This document shows positions 8,676 to 18,837 of a stretch of DNA of 21,535 nucleotides, piece by piece. Below the pieces are notes generated by a model. That model was not told the DNA's origin. It did not search any database and saw nothing but the letters and a program-made list of their open reading frames with translations. Position 1 is the stretch's first letter; each line of letters begins with the position of its first letter. A program made the translations under genes and the position numbers. Origin of the DNA: Grammothele lineata (taxonomy: Eukaryota > Basidiomycota > Agaricomycetes > Polyporales > Polyporaceae); contig NDFF03000220.1 in NCBI GenBank assembly GCA_002150815.3, positions 1 to 21,535 of the forward strand, read 5' to 3'.

Positions 8676-10713
8676 ATGCCTCAGGAAGTGAGTTGAATAC
8701 TCTAAATCTCATAGGTACTCAATTTTGAACCTCTAAATGATTAGACTACTGTCCTCGCCCCCAATCCTGTTGCCCCCTGCCTCCGCCTCCCTGTGGAACT
8801 TATCATCATCATCCTCTTATTTGTCAAATGGGAACTTATCAACCAACACAAGGAGAAACATAGTGGCAGTTGGAGTAGAAAGCCTCTGCAGTGGCTGCCT
8901 GCTAGCCAGTTTTGCAAGCTATGGTGGAAGGCGGCGCTCAGTGAGTCAGCTACCCTTTGGAACACCCTGGACATCAAGGATCCCTACCCCTCTCCCTCTC
9001 AATTCTCTACTATCCTCCGTCGCACCAAACTGGCCCCTCTGGACATTTCCTTCCCTACAGGAAATCATGATCCCCTCCCTCCTTATATCATTCAAGTTCT
9101 GAGTGTTGCCACCCGCCGCATTGTGTCCCTCAACATTCCCTCTCTCACTGGCTGCCACAATATTTTCTCCAGCCCTCTCCTTGCCCTTAAATCCCTCAGA
9201 ATTCTAGCCTCTGCAGAGTCTTCTCTTATTGCAAATGCTCCCTTTCCCAATATTGAGGTTTTACACTTAGGTTGGGTACACCCATTGCCAGACATTTCAC
9301 AACTCTCATCCCTCGTCGACCTCCATTTCAATGCTCTCCTACTTCCTCCTGGTGTAACATTTTCAGAGTTTGCACACACTCTCTCCTCTTTGCCACATTT
9401 GAAGAATCTTTTAATCCCACATACATTGCCATCTATTCCAAGATTCTTGGGAGCAGCAGAGGAACGCCTCCCTCTTTGGTCACTCACTCTGCTTGTTCTA
9501 TGCGACCTTGATGCATTGAACGTCGGCTCCTTTCAAACCTGGTTCAACTTTCCCTCTAACGCCACGCACTTTACCCTTGGGTCAAGCAGCATAGTTGAGG
9601 GTCCCAATGACATCCTCACAATGTTACATCATCTCAGCATTCCTCTCGACTCTCCCTGCTACCAAAGTCATATTGCACATGCCAATCACCTTCACATCGG
9701 CTTTTCTATTCCCCTATCTATGATTGAAATTTCTATGTGGAATCAACTTCCCCGTTGGGTGGGAGAGAGAACAACAATACGCCTCTTACAATTGTCTCTT
9801 AAGTTGGACTTTAAACAAAGGTAAGCATTGTATCAATGCCCCTTTCAATATTCAATGCCGTCTAATAATCTACTATCATAGAGAGGGACAACCCTTTATT
9901 GACCAAGACCGCTCCAGCCACACCCATGAATCCTACCTCAGTAGCATCGACCCTATCAGACAGGTTACCTATTATCTCAAGTATAGGGCAGCACTAGAAG
10001 ACATCCTCTCTGAAGCTGGCACCGGGTATATTCTTGACGACCTCCGCCTCTCTGCCAACTTAAATCACTCCCTTCCTGCCTCTACCATCACATGCCTTTT
10101 CATTCATGCTTGGGTCATCACAGGCCATATTTCTCATGACTGGGAAATATGGGATTCATTTCTTGCGATATTTGATTCCCTCAATGAACTTGTCTGTTAT
10201 GGTTCTGGTCCCCGCATCAGCATGATCAACGCTCTATATGCCCTATGCAGGATTGTCCCTTCCTCTGACTCAGACAACTCAAATGATGGCTCAGAGGGTG
10301 GTCAGAGCAATCAAGGAGACCTAGGCAATATAGACAGCGTCAACTCAACAGGAGATATAGACGATAACCAAGGAGACACTGAAGAAGAAGACATCTTCTT
10401 TGATGCCCACAATGGCTATGAGGGCCCCATTCTCTGTCCTCACCTTCACCGTCTCTCCTTTGTAGGGGATTGTGTTGTCTTGGAAGATGACTTGGCGCAG
10501 GCTACCGCACATCTCCGTGCGCGCACTCAAGCTCACACCATCTTTGACGTCTTGGAGTTGACGATCTTGGTAGGCGCTGATGAGCCAAGGAAGATGGAGG
10601 ACGTGAACCCCAGGGAGGAAGAGAGGCACTGGCATACAAAGTATGAGGAGTATATTGAGTCCATGTGCCACTTTGCTACAAAGTTCAGTTTGACATTGCA
10701 GGTATATCAGTAG
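8676..10713 (+). CDS. F-box-like, leucine-rich-segment protein 2
   Basis: Exons 8676-8687, 8745-9820 and 9882-10713 give 639 aa; introns are 57 and 61 nt. The ATG is chosen because the 12-nt exon MPQE, followed by GTGAGT, is matched in both paralogues. Residues ~19-82 form an F-box-like region: LPVELIIIILLF, then an insert ending KPLQWLPAS, then QFCKLWWKAAL and ATLWNTLDI. Leucine-rich segments follow (LLALKSLRIL, PFPNIEVLHLGW), then NHLHIGF and LVCYGSG. Residues ~490-536 are an Asp/Glu/Asn/Gly-rich stretch much longer than in the paralogues. The C terminus has RLSFVGD, LELTILVGAD and a final LQVYQ. It is a likely SCF substrate adaptor; the substrate cannot be inferred. Confidence 0.85.
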
Positions 10714-11125
10714 TACTTGAGCGCTGTAGGCAATGTATCTAGTATATACTCGACTGTTCACAACATTGTAACTCCCAATGTCTCTTCTATGTCTAGGGTA
10801 CAGAATGTGTAATAGCAGCATACAGTATAATGCTTACAGCAACTGAGCCTGTCACATATTCCACGGTTCGCTTGCTAAAGTGTGTTCTCAAAGCGCTGGC
10901 CTCAATATCAACTTTGTCATTCACCCACCACTACAAGACCTTACAGTGGGTATCTTGTGGTACTGTTCCTGCCTTTTTATACTCACATATCTTATAGAAC
11001 CCAACTTCCTAATCCCCTTGTGGTAAACAACTAAATAACGCACTAACATGCCAGTCAGACTCATATTGCACGCATCTCAGGTTGTTGCTGGGATTTTTAA
11101 ACAACACCTCAAATACATCTCAGCT
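10714..11125. other. Intergenic region between F-box-like genes 2 and 3
   Basis: Contains the 3' end of gene 2 and the promoter of gene 3. Apart from the duplicated promoter segment at 11022-11064 I see nothing specific. Confidence 0.5.
11022..11064 (+). promoter_or_regulatory. Promoter segment of F-box-like gene 3
   Basis: GGTAAAC...AGTCAGACTCAT matches the region at the same distance upstream of gene 2. A weak TTTTTAAAC stands where gene 2 has sequence between its TATA box and start codon. The ATG context CAGCTATGCCTCAG is identical in both genes. Confidence 0.4.
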
Positions 11126-13081
11126 ATGCCTCAGCAAGTGAGTATCATCCTATCAGTTCATCAATTCATTTATTGAAAGTCTTCTTATTGTTAGAATACC
11201 GCCATTTTTGCTGTGCCCCATGCCACGTCGCTCGCCCCCTGCCTCCGCCTCCCTATTGAGCTCATCATTATCATCCTCCTCTTTCTCAAATGGGAGCTCA
11301 TATACCAATGGGAAGAGACATCCAGACAGGATTGGTATAGAAAGCCTCTTCAATGGCTCCCTGCTGCCCAATTTTGCCAGCTTTGGAGGGATGCGGCGGT
11401 AAAGCACTCTGCTCAGCTGTGGAACACCGTCGACATCAAACCTCCCTTCATGACCCCTGCACAACTCCTCAACTGGCTTCAGCGCACCAAGGGTGCACCT
11501 CTGGATCTGTCTTTCCCTAACTACAGTTACTCCATCCCCAGCAATCTCATAAAGGTTCTTGCACCAGCTGCTCAGCGTCTCGTCTCCCTCAATGTCCCTT
11601 CTTTAGCCGGCCTCTCCTCTTTCTTCCTCGCCCCTCTTCCTGCCCTCAAAACCCTCAGGATTTTAGATGGGAAAGACTCCTCTCTCATTGCTGCAGCTCC
11701 CTTTCCTAACCTAAAAGTATTGGACCTCCGTTGGACAATGCCCCTGCCCGACATCTCTCAACTCTTTTCCCTTACAACCCTTACTGTCAGCAATCTCGTT
11801 CTTCCTCCCAATGTCTCCTTTTCACAGTTTGCACACATTCTCTCCCTATTGCCATGCTTTGAGAGTCTCACAGTCTATGATTTATTACCGTCTATTCAAC
11901 CCTACACTGGCACCAAGGCTGAGCGCCCCACCCTCAAAGCGCTTAACCGCCTCACTCTCTTCGACTACAGTTCAACCAACGTCGGCATATTCCTCACATG
12001 GTTCACTATCCCATTTCCCCTCAAACGCCTAGTCCTTGGGTCTCATGACTGGGTTGGGCTTCAGGAGGGTGTGGACATAGCAACTATGTTGCACCGACTC
12101 ATTCCTTTAGATGCAGACGAGCGTCATGTTGGTCTCATCAATACCGCCAACCATCTCAATCTCAACTTGCTCTCAGAGGAGCACCTCATGTGCATCATCA
12201 CTATATGGCATGAAGTTTCTCCTTGGATGACTGAGCCTGCAGGGCCCCCAACTGAAGTCGTTCAACTTGTACTAGACTTTGAAGACAGGTAAGCGCTCCC
12301 TAGTAATCCGCCCCTTACAACTTGCTTACTCAACTATAACAGCTTTGGCAGGCGGACCGCCGTCTTGCCTGAAGATCCTGATAAAGCTTATGCAGATGCT
12401 GTTGCTGGTTCTCAATCTTCTCCAGCCTCCCTCTTATATTTCTATTCTCATGGCAGAGAGAATCCAGATGAAGATTCCAGCTACATTCTCCATGATCTCC
12501 GCCACGCCGCTCTCACCAACCACTCCATTCCCTCCTCTAGTCTTGCATCTCTTCACATTCATTCTTGGCTGCTGACAGGCCATCCTGTCAACAATTGGGG
12601 GACATGGCAGTCATTTCTGTCCTGTTTTGGGTCCCTTATGGAGCTCGTCTGCTATGGTACCAGCCAACGTTGTCGCATAACCAATGCTATCCTCGCCCTC
12701 TGCCTAAGTCCCCCTACTTCCAACTCAGACGCCAACATCCAGGAGAGGGAGGATCATGCTGAAGAAGACGCTGTACACATTCCAGGGACTGGAATTGTCC
12801 TGTGCCCACTCCTGCGCCGGCTGCGCTTCATAGGAGATTGCACTGTTGATGGGGCGGACATAGAGGATGTGGCCAATCATCTCACTGCCCGTGCTCGTGT
12901 TCATGTCCCCCTGGACTTCTTAGAGCTCACATTTTTGGTAGGGGCGGATGATCCTAGGGATCTATTAGAGGTAGAGGACAATGACGAGTTAGCTTTCTGG
13001 GCTACAAAGTACCGTAAAGACCTGACATTGATGCGGAAAGCAGCCAACAGTGTCGTCTATACATTTAACGTCTTCCAGTAG
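11126..13081 (+). CDS. F-box-like, leucine-rich-segment protein 3
   Basis: Exons 11126-11137, 11195-12288 and 12343-13081 give 614 aa; introns are 57 and 54 nt, the first exactly as long as in gene 2. Exon 1 encodes MPQQ. Residues ~23-85 are F-box-like (LPIELIIIILLFLKW, then QWLPAAQFCQLWRDAA, then AQLWNTVDI). The next part has leucine-rich segments (LPALKTLRIL, PFPNLKVLDLRW). Later come NHLNLNL, MELVCYGTS, LRRLRFIGD, LELTFLVGADDPR and a final FNVFQ. It is closest to gene 2 along its whole length and lacks the extra exon of gene 1. The second acceptor could alternatively lie 9 nt downstream in frame. Role as an SCF adaptor is inferred from the F-box-like region. Confidence 0.85.
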
Positions 13082-13219
13082 ATCTCTGTAGTAACTTGAA
13101 CTATTACCTTGTAGCCTGGAATGAACTTCTGCTCTGTGTGGTAACTGCAAGGCCGGCAGTGCGGCAACTCAGAAGTCCGGTGCAGCATGAGTATCCCACT
13201 GCGGGTGCAATCCTCTGCA

Positions 13220-13227
13220 TATATATA
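13220..13227 (+). promoter_or_regulatory. TATA box of RPA3
   Basis: TATATATA lies 49 bp before the chosen start codon. An in-frame ATG at 13241 would fall close to the expected transcription start, so the ATG at 13277 is preferred. Confidence 0.6.
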
Positions 13228-13276
13228 GAGTTCCCTGGTGATGACTGCCGCCCCTCCCTCTCTTCTCTCTTCTATC

Positions 13277-13844
13277 ATGTCTACTGGTGGACTCCGTACT
13301 TTTGGCTCCGGCATGGGCGCTTCTCCGCGCGTTAACAAGGAGTATATGCCTCGCTATCTCAACAAGTATGTCCGCCTCTTGGGCAAATTCCTCTCTGTAA
13401 GCACACTCTTATCAACTCCTGTGACGTCAATCTCACCATCAACTTTTGAATGTCTAGCAATCTGAGGACACCGCCGTCTTTGAGGCCCCTGACGGCGCTA
13501 CTGTGAACGTAACTCACATCCCCGACGTACGTTTATGCCCTCTGACCATCCTTCATTACTGTTGACACCTCAACGTCTACTGCAGACGTTTGCTGCAGCC
13601 CTTGAGGGCAGCAGGTTCATCGAGGTCATTGGCATTGTCAGAGACGCTGAGACGATCGAGATGGTGAGGTTCGTGCGCATGGGCGATGACGTCGGTGAGT
13701 CTATCCCTTGTTCAGCATTATGATACAAGCTAACGTTCGTGCTTAGACATGAACCTGGCCAACAATGTTGTTGAGATTTGGCATAGGTCTAACCTTGCTA
13801 GCATCTTTGGACCACAGGACGCTGAGGCGGCACCTAACGCTTAA
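13277..13844 (+). CDS. rpa3: Replication factor A subunit 3 (RPA14 family)
   Basis: Four exons (13277-13396, 13458-13526, 13586-13694, 13747-13844) give a 131-aa protein; introns are 61, 59 and 52 nt, all GT/AG. The product matches the small RPA subunit: SPRVNKEYMPRYLNKYVRLL at residues 16-35 (the family's PR-N...L-Y-GK-VRL-GK start), then FEAPDGATVNV, FIEVIGIVRD and FVRMGDDVDMNLANNVVEI near the C terminus, together forming one OB fold. The length fits the family (about 110-130). RPA3 is the structural subunit that joins RPA1 and RPA2 in the single-stranded-DNA-binding complex used in replication, repair and recombination. It is the only clear housekeeping gene here and is convergent with the next gene. 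Confidence 0.92.
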
Positions 13845-14008
13845 GATACTTAGGTAGTAGTTGAGCGAGTGCTTGATCCTCATCACCTGTTTGCCACCTG
13901 CACCCTGTACTGTTGATCGTGTATGATATCATATGTGGCTACCAATGCAGTGGTTGAGTGCGTCAATCATAGTTTGAGGGATCCTCTATTGGAGAGTGTG
14001 CATATACT

Positions 14009-15163
14009 TTACATATCGCCATCATCAGTGGGCGTCATAATGTGAACATACTTCGTCTGAGAGAACAACACCCTCTCCCCACCACATCCTCCACCGCATG
14101 GACGCCTGTCCAATACAAACACCATCTCCTCCTTCCCACCTACTTGATACTTCCCCTCTCTAGCCCTAAATCTCTCCCACAAGCTGCCAGCGTCTCTGAA
14201 TGACCGCACTTCAGACGCGCACCTATACTTCTTGCACATCTCTCCAAACCAATGCCGCCCGTCCATTTGAATGTCAATCCCCACCTCCCTCCACTTCTTG
14301 ACATTCTCCAAGTCCTCTGTTACCCTATCTTCAATACTATGTATATCATTAATGAGCTTAACAATGTGAATACAGTAATAGATGACTTACTGGTCTTGCG
14401 ACAGCTGCTGTAACTCCAGGGTGTGGTTGAGGGACAGATGGTAGTCATACCATGCATTTCCACCCTGCTGAGTATCCACCAACTCCCTTTTGAGATGATG
14501 GGTGTTCATATACCTCCTAGAGATGTCGGTGGAGGTATCTATGGCCTGATTGAAGAGAGGGGAGCCAAGGAGCGCGCGTCGTTGGAAAAAGAGTGTTGGA
14601 TATGGGGTGCCATAGGTGATGCCGTCCACAAATGTCATAAAGTGGCTGGTGATAGCGCGGCTAGCAAGGGATGCCATGGGGAAGGGGGAGCAGCTTTCAT
14701 AGAGGAATATGTATGCTGACTTGCCCATACGGTAGATGAGCTGAGATTTGATGAGCTTTGACCTCCAAATTATGGCATCCTCCAGCTGAGGCAGACATCT
14801 CTTTTTCCCCTCCATATTCTCCTGAGCATCAAAAAAGTCTTCCAGAGAGTAAGGGTTGTCAAGGGGGGTGTAAATGGTGAGGGCGGTGGGAATGATGCGC
14901 AGATCTCTAGCCATGAAGGCAATAGCAACATCTCCGCCAATAATAGCACCGCTGTTTTGCAAAACTCTAAGGAACTCCTGTGGATGGGTAGTGAAAGGTT
15001 TGAGGAGGGTGTGGAGAGACTGAGTCAACTCCTCTTCAACCAGCTGGGCGGCCTCTTGAGATACGTAGCGTAGAGACCGGAGGGTTGGCATGTCAAGGAA
15101 GAAGATGATGCGCTGCTGGAGCTCAGCAGAGAGACTGGTGAAAGTAATGGCTGGCTGAGACAT
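14009..15163 (-). CDS. F-box-like protein with nucleotidyltransferase-like middle region, copy A
   Basis: Minus-strand exons 15163-14391 and 14336-14009 (54-nt intron, GTAAGT/TAG) give 366 aa. The start is the ATG that places the F-box-like segment at the N terminus: FTSLSAELQQRIIFFLDMPT (residues 8-27), then LRYVSQEA. Residues ~71-100 read SGAIIGGDVAIAFM...LTIYTP. This resembles a fold in fungal proteins where a G-G/S motif is followed by acidic D-L-D; here the acidic positions are not acidic. The segment PYPTLFFQRRAL...SPLF is shared with the next gene upstream. The C terminus, after the intron, is basic and then glycine/cysteine-rich. No enzymatic role should be assumed; an SCF adaptor role is possible. 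Confidence 0.75.
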
Positions 15164-15345
15164 TGTTATACTGACAGAGAGGTGCAGGTGAACGATGGTG
15201 AATGTTGAGTGCAAGTTGAATTGCCCTACTACTAATGCAAGTGCTATCTGGTATAGTATGAGGTAATCCAAGCGCTATTCAATCCAAGTATGTATGTACT
15301 CTAAGGCGCAATTAAGAGGTGTGCTATAGCTATAACATGGAACTA

Positions 15346-16332
15346 TCAGTCCTTAGAAGAGACGCATTCAGCTAAAGTAACTCGTAAATACGCCTGAACG
15401 AGTGACTTGGGGTAGCATTTGGGGGTACAAACATAACCGCCGCGTGTAAAGTAGACCACATACGTATCTAAGGGTTGGTGCTGCAGAAACATAGCACGCA
15501 CCCCATGCAGGCTGTCCAGCCGTCCATAAACACAGTACTTGTCCCCATAGTAACGCAAAGCAGAGGCACAGAGAGCAGAGGACGGACCATGACACCCTTC
15601 TATACCCTCCCACTGCACAGGTGACCCTGCCACCTCCCAATCCTTCCCACTACCCAAGCGCAGAATGCGCAAGTCGTTCTTGAGGTTGTAGCCACCTTCA
15701 ATACCCCAAAACAGAGGGTTGGCTAGAGTGCGGTATTGGGAGGTAAGGGCAGGGTAGGGGTGACAGAATGTTGTAGCGCTGATGTAGCCTTGAGCGGCGG
15801 TATTGGAGGAGGAGAGGAGGGCGGCTACTGGGGTAGGGTGGAGGGCCTCTTGGATATAGACGTACTTGTGATCCTTCACCAAGCATGCGTACCCTCCAAC
15901 GGCCCTGCTATTGGAGTGTTGAAGGCGGGAGCGGTGGGTAAGGTAGGGCTTCTTCTCCAAGACGGTGTACCCCTCGTCTTCTATGAGGGTGAAGACGACA
16001 ACTTTAAACCAGTTGTATGGGGTGTAGAGTTTGAGTGTGTTGCATGTAGTAAAGTGGATAGATGGGTCAAAGAACGGGATAATCTCCATGCCAGAGATGA
16101 TAGTTGATGTGAGGTGCATGTGGGTGATGAAGGCAAGACGATTGTTGATAAAAGGTGTGAGGATGGTGATGAGGCGACGCTGCAGCTCCCATGCTGCCCA
16201 CATGTCGGCGGTTGTAGAGGTATTACGGAGGCGTATAAGCGAGTCAACGTCTATATGTAGAAGAACTTTATGGGTGATATCAAAGCCCAGGAGGGGGCTC
16301 AAGCCAGAGGAAGGCAGAGGGTTTCTCTGCAT
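15346..16332 (-). CDS. F-box-like protein with nucleotidyltransferase-like middle region, copy B
   Basis: A single minus-strand exon of 328 aa, tandem with copy A and 182 bp upstream of it. The frame is open up to 16518, but the ATG at 16332 is preferred: it puts the degenerate F-box-like segment (FDITHKVLLHIDVDSLIRLR, residues 17-36) near the N terminus, and ATTCAACTTGC, also found upstream of copy A, lies just before it as 5' UTR. Residues ~76-104 read TSTIISGMEIIPFF...LKLYTP, matching copy A and again lacking acidic residues. PYPALTSQYRTL...NPLF is shared with copy A. The tail has GDKYCVYGRLDSL and VVYFTRGGYVC. Unlike copy A it has no intron and a different C-terminal end. Function is unknown. 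Confidence 0.75.
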   Translation of the reverse strand: MQRNPLPSSGLSPLLGFDITHKVLLHIDVDSLIRLRNTSTTADMWAAWELQRRLITILTPFINNRLAFITHMHLTSTIISGMEIIPFFDPSIHFTTCNTLKLYTPYNWFKVVVFTLIEDEGYTVLEKKPYLTHRSRLQHSNSRAVGGYACLVKDHKYVYIQEALHPTPVAALLSSSNTAAQGYISATTFCHPYPALTSQYRTLANPLFWGIEGGYNLKNDLRILRLGSGKDWEVAGSPVQWEGIEGCHGPSSALCASALRYYGDKYCVYGRLDSLHGVRAMFLQHQPLDTYVVYFTRGGYVCTPKCYPKSLVQAYLRVTLAECVSSKD

Positions 16333-16447
16333 AGTGTGTAATAGAAGGCAAGTTGAATGGACGTCTAAGTGCCAGCTGGGCAGAAGCGTCAAGTTGTGCA
16401 TAGAAGCGCCCATGAGCAGTGCTATAGAGGCGAGGGCAAGAGAAGAG

Positions 16448-16685
16448 GCGCTGAAGCCAAGTGAGAAAGTCATGTGACTTTGCGTGCGCGCCAAAATGTT
16501 GAGAAACCCTAACCCCATGAATTTTCAATCTCCGCTCCAAATGGTAAGTAACTTTTGTATTGCCATCAGTGGCTGTGCTTACTGGCGCCTTTCTGAGATT
16601 CAAGCTGAGTCGCGTTTTGCGTCACACAAATGGCAGGGATGGCTCGCCCATAAAAAACGATTATTCGTTCCTCATTAATCGTAAT
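16448..16685. repeat. 238-bp dispersed repeat, copy 1
   Basis: About 96 percent identical, without gaps, to 18838-19075. It lies 115 bp upstream of F-box-like copy B and contains AAACCCTAACCCC, AGTCATGTGACT and ATGGTAAGTAAC. A 64-codon plus-strand frame is open in both copies, but the substitutions inside it change amino acids, so I do not call it coding. The right end contains ACGATTA...TAATCGT, a small stem. No target duplication was seen. Confidence 0.9.
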
Positions 16686-17960
16686 TATTCAGACTCTGTG
16701 TAGATAGTCTATGCTACTTATCTACAGTATAACATGCCACGAAATAAGAGGAACGCGCAAGGACGAGGGCGCAGGAGTTGAGAGACGGCAGAACGACGGG
16801 AGCGGGCGGTAGCCTCGTGGGCGGAGTGGTGCCGAGCTCAGGCACCAGTGACCGGGCGGCGATCGGACTCCCGCGCCCTCTCGCCCGCGTCCTCCCGTCT
16901 TCCCGTCCCTCTTCCCCATCCCTAGCATTATACCAGCACTCACTTCGCAGCATTCAGCTTCCTGACCGCGGTAAGACAGGCAGGAGTGGCGGGGAAGGCG
17001 AGGAGTTGGGGGAGGGAGAGGGTCTGAAGCGGAGCGCGCATCCGACACACGGTACGGCCGCTCATGTGCCGTAGATCGGCGCCGTGCCTAGGCGGCGATC
17101 GGCCGCACCTCATGCCTCGGCATCTGCGGCCGCTCTCTTCCCATCCCTCCCGCCTCTCCCGCCTCCTCCGCCCCGCCCCGCCCACTCCTTCCTCGCTCGA
17201 GGACAGTACGGAGACTGCAACTACCACTGCACGCAGAGTGTGGCGCGCAGGTGCAGGGGTAGGGGCAGCGGGGGCGGGGGAGAGAGCGGCCGGTGGCTGG
17301 CGTCGGCGGCTGATCTCCGGCTGTGGCTGCGTGCCTCCGGCTGATCGCACGCCGAGGCCACCGCGTGATCTGGGCACGCGGTTGCGCGGGGATGCAGAGG
17401 CGCGCGGGGGGCCACGGGGGCGCGGGGGCGCGGGGGGCTTACATAACCCCTCCCGCCCTCCCAGATACGGGAGGGAGGCGGCGTGGCCTAGGGGATTGCG
17501 CGCGGACGCCGCGCACGCGTACTATTGGATAGGCAATGTATAACTATGTACAAACGGAAAAAGAACGGGCGGAAACGGCCCAGAGGGAGAGCAGGAAAGG
17601 GCAGGGTGTGAGCTCATCGTCGGCAACGATGAGCGCGACCCTCCTTACGCCGGGGGAGGCGGTGGCGGCGGGCTGCCGGAGATGCCGGGCGGGGGGTTGG
17701 GCGGCTGATGGGGCGGGGGCTGATAAGATGACGTAGGCCCCGTGCCCTCCCGGAAGATGCCGGTGGGAGACTTGCACGCTGGGCGGCCTTGCGGACTAGG
17801 GGGCGGGGGGATTTCCATGGAGGGAAACGGGCGCGCTACTCGTAGTTGCGCTGGTAGCGGCAGGCTTAGGAACTTTGCAGGCTTACTTGATCAGGCAAGC
17901 CCCCTGGGTATGATCAGTTTATTTAGCCGGGTATTCATGATGATCAGGTGAGCACCGCAT
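16686..17960. other. GC-rich gene-free block
   Basis: Strongly GC-rich from about 16740 to 17850, with many overlapping open frames on both strands of low-complexity Arg/Pro/Gly/Ala composition and none with recognisable motifs. Small inverted repeats occur, such as GCTCATCGT / ACGATGAGC at 17612-17634. I see no supported gene. Confidence 0.5.
17406..17437 (+). other. G-quadruplex motif
   Basis: Four G runs of 6, 5, 5 and 6 are separated by loops of 4, 3 and 3 nt. This fits the standard intramolecular quadruplex pattern with unusually long tracts and short loops. Confidence 0.75.
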
Positions 17961-18063
17961 TTTGGGCGCATTTTGGGACCCCAAATCGGGTAAGTGATCT
18001 CCCCGCTTAAGGCTTAAGCGGGGAGATCACTTACTCGATTTAGGGTCCCAAAAAGCGCCCAAA
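17961..18063. repeat. ~100-bp near-perfect palindrome
   Basis: The axis is at 18012. The inner arms, GTAAGTGATCTCCCCGCTTA plus AG and its complement, match perfectly. The outer arms (TTTGGGCGCATTTTGGGACC against GGTCCCAAAAAGCGCCCAAA) match with a few changes. It separates the GC-rich block from an AT-rich tract and looks like a small foldback element. Confidence 0.9.
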
Positions 18064-18075
18064 AAAGCGCACACA

Positions 18076-18360
18076 GTTGCTTTAGTATTGGTGGTCTGCT
18101 TCAATAGCATTAAAATTAATGTTTGGGCTGTATCTCCGTCATTTTTGAAGATAATGACATGATTCAAGTGGTGTTATGGAGCTCTAGATAGCCTCTATTA
18201 GTCTGATATAGTTGCTTTATTATCACTTACCATATTTGGCTTGCATTGATACACCAGCAACTAAATCACGCACTTGACTAGTATTTACAGTGTGTAGCAC
18301 TTGTTTTGCTCATATCTCCCTCAATACTTGCTTGATTGACATGATTCAAAGTGTGACAGG
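18076..18360 (+). repeat. Diverged tandem repeat, ~180 bp period
   Basis: TATCTCC(G/C)TCA...GACATGATTCAA occurs at 18131 and again at 18313. Similarity is partial. The stretch is AT-rich and I see no gene in it. Confidence 0.45.
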
Positions 18361-18459
18361 TCACATTCAGCTATGCCTATATGCTGGTAAAGCACTACAG
18401 TGATCTCATTTACAGTACCAAGCATAGAGCATACAATATGTATGTGCATGCAGTTTGGC

Positions 18460-18837
18460 AGGGCGCTACTAGGTCAAATGCTGTAACACTATACCAAGTC
18501 AAGTTATTGACCTGGTGTTGATGCATACAGAGGTCATTTGAAGTGCTTATTAGGGGCCAGCTTAGTCCCCCATGCTGTGGAAATGCCTTGGGGGTGGATG
18601 GCACCAAGTACTTTTGGATGACGCAGATAGGCGCTGGTATTGCGGTCATTAGTGTACTACTATAAGGGCGCTTGCAGGGTAAAGTGCTATGCAGCCATCA
18701 CCAGTGCAGTTATTGATATGGTGTTGATGCATATAGGGGTCATTTGAAGCATATAACAAGTTGTAGTCAAGTCCCCCTAGGTGTGATAGTGTATAAGGGG
18801 TGGATGGCAGTAAGTGCATTTGGATAACGCAGAGTAA
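18460..18837 (+). repeat. Two diverged ~206-bp tandem units
   Basis: GTTGATGCATACAGAGGTCA at 18517 and GTTGATGCATATAGGGGTCA at 18723 anchor two units. Each continues with GTCATTTGAAG, then a GGGGTGGATGGCA-type segment, then TTTTGGAT(G/A)ACGCAGA. The second unit runs directly into repeat copy 2 at 18838. Confidence 0.75.

Noticed and set aside
16504..16516. AAACCCTAACCCC, telomere-like, also in the second repeat copy
   Set aside because: Less than two full TTAGGG-type units; too short to be an interstitial telomere, and explained by the repeat itself.
16484..16678. 64-codon frame conserved in both 238-bp repeat copies (also 18874-19068)
   Set aside because: Differences between copies inside the frame are amino-acid changing (for example W to Q and R to C), with no sign of protein-level selection.
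17064..17543. 159-codon frame in the GC-rich block
   Set aside because: Overlapped by several other open frames on both strands, with no motif, no intron pattern and no start context.
18460..18837. Direct repeats considered as a CRISPR-like array
   Set aside because: Only two diverged ~206-bp units in a eukaryotic context; no short repeats with regular spacers.
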